This document shows positions 13,441-18,622 of a stretch of 18,622 bases of DNA, piece by piece. The stretch lies in assembly GCA_002730485.1 (NCBI GenBank), contig PCAH01000018.1, positions 1 to 18,622 of the forward strand, read 5' to 3'. The translations under genes were made by a program, and so were the position numbers. The notes beneath the pieces are model-generated. The model was not told the origin of the DNA. It saw only the letters and a list, made by a program, of their open reading frames with translations, and did no database searches. Position 1 is the stretch's first letter. Each line of letters begins with the position of its first letter. The DNA comes from Dehalococcoidia bacterium. GTDB taxonomy: Bacteria; Chloroflexota; Dehalococcoidia; UBA3495.

Positions 13441-15408
13441 TCAGCGCGTGCGCTGCTGCTTGCGCCGTCTCCGCGACCCGTCCTGTTCTTCTTCCGCTGC
13501 TTTCTCTTCCGTGCTCTTCCGCCGCGCGACGGTCGAGGTCACGATGTCGTCGAGAGCGCTGATGTCCGCCGGTAGCGCGCGCACGAACCCCATTGCGTCG
13601 TCGCTGACACCAAGGTTACGGACTACGGCACTGACGGACAGCGGGGGGAGTCCACTGATCGCCGCCATGCTGTCCATGGCACGAAACATGCTGCCCCACC
13701 GTTCTTTCGTGCCGCGGACGGAGCCGCCGACGAGCGTCGCCTGTCTTTGGCGCATCGCGGGATACAGCAATACGGCGGTCGCGGAAGACATTTCGAAGCG
13801 CGTCACCCCCTTTTTGCACGCCGGTTCGCCCTTGCCGCAAAAGCACCGCTGCTCGATGGACCCCGACGTGTTTCTTCGCGTCGGGGGTATGAGTTGGAAC
13901 CAGACAGTGCTGCTGTTGTGGCACTTAGCTGTGCCCGAGTAGTGGTGGTGACAGAACGTCGAGTTGTACCCGTCCACTGACACGCGGTATCTCGGGAACA
14001 TGTGCGTGGTCTTCTCTACGCGGGTCACCGTTAGCGACTCGTACACGCCGCCGGGAAAGGCGCTTCGTATGACGGTTTCGATGTTCTGAAGCATCTCGGT
14101 GTTCTGTATACTTCTTGTCGGTAGCCTTTTGTTCGAGCGTGCTACCTGCATCTGCTTTTCCATGTCGAGCAACGCCATGTACGCGGTACGGTCTGCGTCG
14201 CTGACCACCTGTCGCGGTATCCCCTCAAAGTCCACAAAACCCTGCTCCGAAACCGCCTGAAAAAGGCGGATGCTACATGAATGGACCGCATCTGCGACGG
14301 TGATTCCGTGGTCGTACACGGCGCCGGAGCTGCCAATGACAGCGACGACGTCGTAGCGTTTTTGAATGTCGGTCACGCGACCGGTGGCGCCGCACGCTAC
14401 ACAGTACGGCATGACCGCTGGGTGTGCGTCACAGACGCTGCATTTGGCTGCCTTCGCTGTCCCGACCACACGGAGAGTGGCTGGTGCCCGCCCGGTCGCG
14501 TGCAGCGGCACCGCGTCGCAGAATCCGCGCCACGCCGCGGCGTCCCCGTACCGGCTGAAGAACTGATGGCGCTGTGCCTCGAACTGTATGTTGCATGTGA
14601 TGCTGAAGGCCTGCTGCGGCGTCACCACGCCGGGCACCACGACTTCCGGGGGCTGCTCGGTACAGCTGCACTTTCCGGTATACGCGATACGACAGCCCCT
14701 CCCCGCGAAGGAGTTTCGCAGGGCCTCCGCTTCCTTGTTTCGGACGCGGTAATGGCAAGAACTCTTGAATGAAACGACGGCAGTCGCCGGTGGCGGTGAA
14801 TCGTGGACCGTGGCTGCGCCGCTTTCGAAAAGGCTTTCGATACTCGCGGAAGGCGCGTCGTCGGTAACGCACGTCCCGGAAGCCGCATCGTACTTGGCCC
14901 CGCAGGTTTCGCATGTCAGTATCACGGCAAGGAGGTCGGTGTCCACGCTTCGGTCGGTCAGGGTCCTGCCGCTGCAGGGGCATGCCCACCGCACAATACG
15001 CTTCGGTTCCCGCGGCGCACAGACGACGATCTCGGTGTCCTGAATAATTTCCGACGCCGGGAAATGCTCCAGCAGGCAAGGGCGAACGATTTCTTCCCCG
15101 AAGCGCACGAGGTCGTCGCGGTTTAGCGCCACGGAGAGTTCAAGGTCCAAGTCCACAAAAAACGGCACCGCCATCGGTCCGGATCCGTTTTTAGTGCCGT
15201 TTTCTGCGAGCGACAGTGGAGCGCCTCGAAATTGTGACCCCGTCGCGATGTCGTTCGCGATTGCGTTTCGAATGAGTACCTCTCCGTGCAGGCTCGGGGC
15301 CACGATGACACCCCCGTTGAGGGAAAGATACGCGGGCGGCGACCCCGGCGATGGGGATGAATTGCGCAACCGCTGCACGAGACAATCGAGAGCCCCGCGT
15401 GCCGCCAT
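13441..15408 (-). CDS. Probable archaeo-eukaryotic-type primase, UL52/PrimPol-like (655 aa)
   Basis: Numbered from the ATG at 15408, residues 81-90 read VPFFVDLDLE. This matches the hDhD metal-binding motif of archaeo-eukaryotic primases. Near residues 484-533 the segment STFCHHHYSG ... KCHNSSTVWFQL ... SIEQRCFC ... EPAC matches the zinc knuckle of herpesvirus UL52 and PrimPol (C ... H-x-S-N ... QKC ... C). Two further zinc pairs lie between (WACPCSG ... CETCG near 142-169; KCSVCDAH ... YCVACG near 323-339). The protein would synthesise primers for viral DNA replication. I could not identify the second and third catalytic motifs with certainty. No helicase domain is seen, so this is not a D5-type primase-helicase fusion. 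The C terminus is a basic tail (SRRRRKQQRTR). The frame extends to a TTG at 15438, which I reject as the start. Confidence 0.68.
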   Translation of the reverse strand: MAARGALDCLVQRLRNSSPSPGSPPAYLSLNGGVIVAPSLHGEVLIRNAIANDIATGSQFRGAPLSLAENGTKNGSGPMAVPFFVDLDLELSVALNRDDLVRFGEEIVRPCLLEHFPASEIIQDTEIVVCAPREPKRIVRWACPCSGRTLTDRSVDTDLLAVILTCETCGAKYDAASGTCVTDDAPSASIESLFESGAATVHDSPPPATAVVSFKSSCHYRVRNKEAEALRNSFAGRGCRIAYTGKCSCTEQPPEVVVPGVVTPQQAFSITCNIQFEAQRHQFFSRYGDAAAWRGFCDAVPLHATGRAPATLRVVGTAKAAKCSVCDAHPAVMPYCVACGATGRVTDIQKRYDVVAVIGSSGAVYDHGITVADAVHSCSIRLFQAVSEQGFVDFEGIPRQVVSDADRTAYMALLDMEKQMQVARSNKRLPTRSIQNTEMLQNIETVIRSAFPGGVYESLTVTRVEKTTHMFPRYRVSVDGYNSTFCHHHYSGTAKCHNSSTVWFQLIPPTRRNTSGSIEQRCFCGKGEPACKKGVTRFEMSSATAVLLYPAMRQRQATLVGGSVRGTKERWGSMFRAMDSMAAISGLPPLSVSAVVRNLGVSDDAMGFVRALPADISALDDIVTSTVARRKSTEEKAAEEEQDGSRRRRKQQRTR

Positions 15409-15494
15409 CGTCGCGACGACGGTCCAGAAAATACCCAAAAACGCCTTTTTTGCACGCTGTCGAAAAACCGATTAGTCACTTTTGAGACCCTACG

Positions 15495-16052
15495 ATGGCA
15501 TCGGACAAGGAACAGCAGGCGCTGCAGAAGATGTCGGGCGCAGACTTAGCCCCCCTTATTGTGTACGTGGCGCGGTCGGGTCGGGCGGAACCGCTGTGTC
15601 GTTCCGTCGTGGCAACATACGGCAACAACCCCGACGTGTTCTTCCAAGACGTAAAGCTTCTAGGAAGGGGAAACATCCCACAGTGGCTTCGTGGCGTGCC
15701 CTGTGTCGTGGTCCGAGAAACCCGACAAGTGGCGACAGGCACGGACGAGTGCATGGCCACTATTGCGGATGCACTGGCAAGCATACCGCGGAGCGCAACT
15801 GGCATGGGGGGCGGTATGGCTGCCGGTGGTATCCCGCAGACCATGGCGGCTTTCGAGGACGGAAACGCCATACCGATCGGCGTCGCCTCGGGATTCCACG
15901 ACACATTCACCGAGGCACCCTCGGAGGAGCGCAATGCACAAGGAGAGCTACCGGACTCCCTCAAACCGATAAACGACAATCGCGGGGAGAAGCTTCCGGA
16001 GAGCGCAGTTCTTGCTTACATGCAACGACGTCAGGAGAATATAGTACGGTAA
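15495..16052 (+). CDS. Thioredoxin-fold-like protein lacking a CXXC motif (185 aa)
   Basis: Residues about 18-95 follow the thioredoxin/glutaredoxin order: strand LIVYVA, helix from EPLCRSVVATY, strand DVFFQDVKLL, then PQWLRGVPCVVV, whose GVP is the cis-proline loop position, followed by a TG turn and helix. The place of the catalytic CXXC is taken by RSGRAEPLC, so classical dithiol chemistry is absent; one Cys (35) remains. The second half (about 100-185) is Gly/Met-rich and then charged, probably disordered. Redox-inactive thioredoxin-fold proteins occur as virion components in some NCLDVs. The fold call comes from pattern matching only. The ATG at 15495 is close to the divergent primase promoter. 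Confidence 0.74.
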   Translation: MASDKEQQALQKMSGADLAPLIVYVARSGRAEPLCRSVVATYGNNPDVFFQDVKLLGRGNIPQWLRGVPCVVVRETRQVATGTDECMATIADALASIPRSATGMGGGMAAGGIPQTMAAFEDGNAIPIGVASGFHDTFTEAPSEERNAQGELPDSLKPINDNRGEKLPESAVLAYMQRRQENIVR

Positions 16053-16066
16053 AGCAAACAAAAAAA

Positions 16067-16240
16067 ATGAGGTTGTGCATCAGCGACGGTCTATGGCATT
16101 GCATGCATTGTCAGGTAAGCTTGCCGTCTGCACACGCACTGCAGACTCACATTCGTGTAACCCATCGGGAATTTGGGGCGGCACGGCAAATCATACGCTG
16201 GTGGAAGAATCTCGTACAACGACGTGCTCTCGACACATAG
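16067..16240 (+). CDS. Single C2H2 zinc finger protein (57 aa)
   Basis: The ATG at 16067 follows an A-rich leader (CAAACAAAAAAA). Residues 12-33 form one C2H2 finger: WHCMHC, then 12 residues, then HIRVTH (C-x2-C-x12-H-x4-H). A basic helix follows (IIRWWKNLVQRRA). Such single-finger proteins can bind nucleic acid or protein. It starts 14 bases after the thioredoxin-like gene and overlaps the convergent RING-H2 gene by 50 bases. The longer frame upstream is shadow of the thioredoxin-like gene. The intact finger in a short ORF supports a real gene. Confidence 0.62.
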   Translation: MRLCISDGLWHCMHCQVSLPSAHALQTHIRVTHREFGAARQIIRWWKNLVQRRALDT

Positions 16241-16673
16241 GGCACTGGTCTTTCCTCCGCAGCCAGTCCTTGATGCAATCGTAGTGGAACGTGTGGTTGC
16301 ATGGTAGGCAGACTGTTTTTCTTTCTATTACGAAATCACGACAAATACAACAGTCACATTTTGCCTCTTCGTGTGTCACCATTGCGTTTAGTGTTGAATC
16401 CAGCATCTCCTCCGGCACATTACTTGTTTCTTCTGTTTCGTCCTGTTCCGTCATCTCGTGCTGAAACTCTATCAGGAATTCCTCCAGCAGCGTGTTTCGC
16501 AGCAGGGCGTGTAAGTCCGCTTCCATTTCCCGCAGCATGGTTTCAATGGTAGGCGCTTCGGGATCGACACTGGGAAGAACCTCGGAAACCCCCCCAAGCA
16601 ACACATTCCACAGATCTGTGGTGCCGCCGTCCTCGTGGGGGTGGTACAGAAGCGGGATCGAAATAATCGGCAT
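16191..16673 (-). CDS. RING-H2 ubiquitin ligase candidate (160 aa)
   Basis: The C-terminal domain (residues 106-148) is a textbook RING-H2: C108-x2-C111, C125-x-H127, H130-x2-C133, C144-x2-C147, with the Trp137 in CIKDWL that contacts E2 enzymes. The layout HTFHYDCIKDWLRRKDQCPMC is like cellular RNF115/126-type ligases. The N-terminal 100 residues are acidic and helical (e.g. LREMEADLHALLRN) with no membrane segment, and may bind the substrate. With the E2 gene about 13 kb away this gives the virus a potential E2-E3 pair. The ATG at 16673 has no strong T-rich element. The last 50 bases are antisense to the C2H2 gene. Confidence 0.94.
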   Translation of the reverse strand: MPIISIPLLYHPHEDGGTTDLWNVLLGGVSEVLPSVDPEAPTIETMLREMEADLHALLRNTLLEEFLIEFQHEMTEQDETEETSNVPEEMLDSTLNAMVTHEEAKCDCCICRDFVIERKTVCLPCNHTFHYDCIKDWLRRKDQCPMCREHVVVRDSSTSV

Positions 16674-16727
16674 CCTTGGTGTCTACGCCCTTTTTGTGAA
16701 TTCGTGCAGAAAGAAAGTCACGCTGTG

Positions 16728-17228
16728 TTACAATGACGCAAATACAATCAGCGACAGCAAGAACAACTGAAAAAGTATGACTGGGCTCCGCGCTAGTATG
16801 ACGAGCACAAGGCCTGCGCACATGCAGGCACCGAGCCGTCGCCTACCGGCGCGTTTTACCGACGATGCTACATATGCACAAAATACTAGCACTGCAATAC
16901 ACGGCGTCGCGGCCGCCGAGAGCGCCACGATGGTGTCCGACCGCCGCGACCAGAACGTGTCTGTGCGAGTGGTCGGGGAAACGTCCACGACATGTTCGAC
17001 CTCCAGCGCGCGGCGTGAAAACATGCTTTCCGGGATCATTTGTGCCGGTGTTCCACGGACCCTCTCGACAACCACAATCTTGACGTCTTCCTCGGGACTC
17101 TGCGCTATGTCCGTGACTGATCGCGTTTCGCCGGGAGCAACGTGGTGCCATGCAGAAGATGCGGTGGACCCAACAAAAACAGGATTGCTTCTACTTGTGT
17201 TACGGATACCCGGCCCATCGCGTCGCAT
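16728..17228 (-). CDS. Two-TM membrane protein, unknown function (166 aa)
   Basis: The first 100 residues are hydrophilic. Two membrane segments follow: about residues 99-121 (IVALSAAATPCIAVLVFCAY) and about 131-163 (CMCAGLVLVILARSPVILFQ and onward to the C terminus). The long frame opens on a TTG at 17261, so I use the ATG at 17228. A plus-strand ORF covers the same bases (16777-17271) but is Ser/Thr/Arg-rich and looks like shadow. No family recognised. The N-terminal domain contains few Cys. The start is 44 bases from the divergent 121-aa gene, and the gap contains minus-strand TCTAATTTCTTTTGTG. Confidence 0.66.
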   Translation of the reverse strand: MRRDGPGIRNTSRSNPVFVGSTASSAWHHVAPGETRSVTDIAQSPEEDVKIVVVERVRGTPAQMIPESMFSRRALEVEHVVDVSPTTRTDTFWSRRSDTIVALSAAATPCIAVLVFCAYVASSVKRAGRRRLGACMCAGLVLVILARSPVILFQLFLLSLIVFASL

Positions 17229-17272
17229 AGGCGGGGGGATCTTTTTCCACTTCGAGCACAAAAGAAATTAGA

Positions 17273-17638
17273 ATGGCAGAAAACGAAAGCAACACAACAG
17301 ACCTCCTCTTCGGGTCATGCTACGACACAGTTCGGGCGTGGGTCCGCAGCGAACCCGATTCCCTTTCAGTCAACACCATCGTGGGATTCACTACGCGGGT
17401 CATGGCAGTGGTGCAGCGCCAGATACGGGGCGACGGGGCGCGAAAAAAAGCGCTGGTGCTCGCTGTGCTGCGAAAGGTCATCGAATGCGACGTCCCACTT
17501 GAGGAAGCCGACAAGGCCGCTCTGGTGGCGCTCTTGGCGCCGGGCGGGCTGGTCTGTGTCGCGATCGACGCGCTGGTCTCTGCCGCCCGGGGTATCCTCG
17601 GGAAGCGCATGGCCGGCGGGTGCTGTACGCTGTCCTAG
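17273..17638 (+). CDS. Helical protein, unknown function (121 aa)
   Basis: Predicted mostly helical. The middle part, GDGARKKALVLAVLRKVIE, then acidic residues, then Ala/Leu-rich helices, resembles small helical proteins I associate with several NCLDVs (a helix with G-x2-KK followed by a VL-x-VL repeat). I cannot name the family and treat the resemblance as weak. The C terminus ends GKRMAGGCCTLS, with two adjacent Cys that could be lipidated or form a metal or disulfide site. The ATG follows an A-rich leader (AAAAGAAATTAGA). Its stop is 68 bases before the FYVE gene. Confidence 0.75.
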   Translation: MAENESNTTDLLFGSCYDTVRAWVRSEPDSLSVNTIVGFTTRVMAVVQRQIRGDGARKKALVLAVLRKVIECDVPLEEADKAALVALLAPGGLVCVAIDALVSAARGILGKRMAGGCCTLS

Positions 17639-17676
17639 CTTTCCTCTACCTTATTTTCGACATCCGACTTTCTGTT

Positions 17677-17686
17677 TTTTTTTACA
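17677..17686 (+). promoter_or_regulatory. Putative promoter element TTTTTTTACA
   Basis: TTTTTTTACA, part of a run of nine T, lies 19 bases before the FYVE start at 17706 and 38 bases after the preceding stop. It is the third exact copy on the plus strand. It could combine promoter and terminator roles. Confidence 0.5.
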
Positions 17687-17705
17687 CTCTCGGCTTTCCG
17701 GCGAA

Positions 17706-17978
17706 ATGTCGTCTCATATCGTACCGTGCTGGTTGCGTGACAGCTCGAGCTCGTGTTGCATGGCATGCAGCAGGGAATTCACCTTGATACGATGGCGGCA
17801 CCACTGTCGTGTGTGTGGTGGGTTGTACTGCCATGATTGTTCTACTACCAAAATGCTGGTGCCGTGGTATCTTCTGTGCCACGGCATGCCGCGCGAAAAG
17901 AAAAAGGGGCCTGAAGATCCTGTGCGTGTTTGCGCTTCGTGTATCGACATCGTGTATCACAAATACGCCTATGTTTAG
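17706..17978 (+). CDS. Stand-alone FYVE zinc finger protein (90 aa)
   Basis: All FYVE signatures are present. The WxxD motif is W9-LR-D12. The zinc ligands are C18-x2-C21, C34-x2-C37, C42-x2-C45 and C76-x2-C79. The basic patch is RWRHHCRVCGG (residues 29-39), and the RVC motif lies in DPVRVCASC. FYVE domains bind phosphatidylinositol 3-phosphate on early endosomes, so the protein is predicted to be recruited to endosomal or autophagic membranes. The basic motif has Trp30 where cellular proteins usually have Arg/Lys, which may alter affinity. There is essentially nothing outside the domain. It overlaps the convergent small gene by 4 bases. The TTTTTTTACA element precedes it. Confidence 0.93.
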   Translation: MSSHIVPCWLRDSSSSCCMACSREFTLIRWRHHCRVCGGLYCHDCSTTKMLVPWYLLCHGMPREKKKGPEDPVRVCASCIDIVYHKYAYV

Positions 17979-18217
17979 GCCACCTCCGCGACGAGAACGT
18001 CAGGACTTCTTTCTCGGCACAGTTCTTCCACAAGGTTGTTTAATGCAAGGTTCATCTGTTCACAGTAGAAACGCACGTTTTCGATCGATTGATTTTCTTC
18101 TCGTGCCTGATTGTAGTGGCGTCTTGCAAGCTCAAACGCGCGGCGTCGCATCCACAGCGAATCACTCCTCCTGAATTCCGGTGGTGAAAAGGCATCACGG
18201 GTCGGCTTACATCCCAT
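17975..18217 (-). CDS. Small helical protein with myristoylation-type N terminus (80 aa)
   Basis: The N terminus MGCKPTRD fits the N-myristoylation pattern (Gly2, Thr6), with Cys3 available for palmitoylation, so membrane attachment without a TM is predicted. The rest is helical and charged (RRRAFELARRHYNQAREENQ, then a second helix to the C terminus). No family recognised. It is convergent with the FYVE gene (4-base overlap) and divergent from the histone-fold gene, with only 28 bases between starts. Both its neighbour and this protein are predicted to be peripheral membrane or chromatin factors, but a shared role is speculative. Confidence 0.65.
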   Translation of the reverse strand: MGCKPTRDAFSPPEFRRSDSLWMRRRAFELARRHYNQAREENQSIENVRFYCEQMNLALNNLVEELCRERSPDVLVAEVA

Positions 18218-18245
18218 TTTCCGAAAACCGCTTACTGTTTCTGTT

Positions 18246-18622
18246 ATGGTACCGGCTCAAATGCGCGCGGGTGCACGCAACGAGGAGGTGCTTAGGCCTT
18301 CTGAGCAGTTGGTAGTCGATGCCACAATCGGCGTATTCATGCACGACTCCGTGAAATATGCTGCGCTCTACTGTACCGAAGCCGGCCGCAGCACGCTGCA
18401 TCCGAAAGATCTGGAACTCGGCATGAAGTACACCGCGTGCCCCTCGTACGGATTTTTGCAGCGTGAAGATGTTCAGGTCCGAATCAGAGAGCGTACTCTG
18501 AATCCAGAAACCGACGAGAGCACCGACGAGGCGAGCGCCGACAGCACCGACGAGGCGAGCGAAGCCGAAGAGGAGAGCGCCGACAGCACCGACGAGGCGA
18601 GCGAAGCCGAAGAGGAGAGCGC
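18246..18622 (+). CDS. Histone-fold (H3-like) protein with acidic repeat tail, partial
   Basis: Residues about 16-63 look like a histone fold. The segment ATIGVFMHDSVKYAALYC aligns with the long central helix, and EAGRSTLHPKDLELGMKY aligns with loop 2 and helix 3 of histone H3 (compare the H3 pattern A-x-R-x-T-I-x-P-KD-I-x-L-A). After about residue 85 the sequence becomes a low-complexity acidic tail built of DSTDEASEAEEES-type units. The frame runs off the right edge with no stop, so the true length is unknown. It could compact or remodel viral DNA, or act like an acidic histone chaperone; both are inferences. The start shares a 28-base divergent region with the neighbouring gene. A general transcription-factor (TAF or NF-Y type) histone fold is the main alternative. 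Confidence 0.72.
   Translation, partial: MVPAQMRAGARNEEVLRPSEQLVVDATIGVFMHDSVKYAALYCTEAGRSTLHPKDLELGMKYTACPSYGFLQREDVQVRIRERTLNPETDESTDEASADSTDEASEAEEESADSTDEASEAEEES
18535..18622 (+). repeat. 42-base in-frame tandem repeat encoding acidic tail
   Basis: The 42-base unit starting GCGCCGACAGCACCGACGAG occurs as two identical copies (18535-18576 and 18577-18618). A third begins at 18619 and is cut by the window edge. A shorter related copy lies just upstream (about 18511-18534). The unit is 14 codons, so copy-number change would keep the frame and lengthen the acidic tail. Confidence 0.9.

Noticed and set aside
15409..15438. An N-terminal extension of the primase starting MGIFWTVV, suggesting a myristoylated membrane protein
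   Set aside because: The codon at 15436-15438 is TTG, not ATG. The first ATG is at 15408, so the Gly2 motif is an artefact of counting TTG as a start.
16777..17271. Plus-strand ORF of 164 aa
   Set aside because: It lies opposite the two-TM protein, is Ser/Thr/Arg-rich with no domain, and overlaps the leader of the 121-aa gene. The minus frame has clear membrane segments.
1..18622. tRNA genes, CRISPR arrays, insertion sequences and bacterial-type operons
   Set aside because: I saw no cloverleaf, no regularly spaced repeats with spacers, no transposase frame, and no consistent Shine-Dalgarno sequences. The only clear tandem repeat is in-frame at the right end.

Overview
The window reads as part of the genome of a large eukaryotic DNA virus of the Nucleocytoviricota (NCLDV) type. 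It is moderately GC-rich, has no introns or RNA genes that I can see, and is packed with short intronless genes on both strands. Intergenic gaps are usually 5-100 bases, and several gene pairs overlap at their 3' ends. The strongest markers are the C-terminal part of a multisubunit RNA polymerase second-largest subunit, a poxvirus A22-like RuvC-fold Holliday junction resolvase, a UL52/PrimPol-like primase candidate, and a ubiquitin E2 with several RING-type zinc proteins. I cannot place it in a family from sequence alone. The base composition and the thrombospondin-repeat and FYVE proteins suggest an aquatic or animal/protist host, but that is inference.

Layout. 1-1471 (+): 3' part of RPB2, cut by the window edge. 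1392-4460 (-): four tandem minus genes, reading from right to left a 439-aa unknown protein, an E2, a 69-aa helical protein and a double PHD/RING-like protein. 4461-4552: divergent promoter region. 4553-9344 (+): a secreted thrombospondin-type-1 repeat protein, a zinc-cluster protein with an apparent internal frame disturbance, a doubtful membrane ORF and a U-box-like protein. 9341-9652 (-): IBR-like zinc protein. 9745-10266 (+): acidic unknown protein. 10276-10536 (-): two-TM protein. 10557-13274 (+): resolvase, a zinc protein, two micro membrane proteins and three unknown proteins. 13223-15408 (-): small TM protein and the primase. 15495-16240 (+): thioredoxin-fold-like protein and a one-finger C2H2 protein. 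16191-17228 (-): RING-H2 protein and a two-TM protein. 17273-17978 (+): helical protein and FYVE protein. 17975-18217 (-): small protein with a myristoylation-type N terminus. 18246-end (+): histone-fold protein with an acidic repeat tail, cut by the right edge.

The genes fall into three functional themes: DNA/RNA metabolism (RPB2, primase, resolvase, histone-fold protein), a ubiquitin module (E2, RING-H2, U-box-like, IBR-like and PHD/RING-like zinc proteins), and host membrane or surface interaction (secreted TSR protein, FYVE protein, about six small membrane proteins). A recurring T-rich TTTT(T/C)TACA element lies 11-36 bases upstream of at least six start codons on both strands and is a candidate viral promoter element.

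Several minus ORFs appear longer than their likely genes because they open on TTG or continue into antisense sequence. I chose the first supported ATG instead, notably for the primase (15408), the two-TM protein (17228) and the 439-aa protein (4460).
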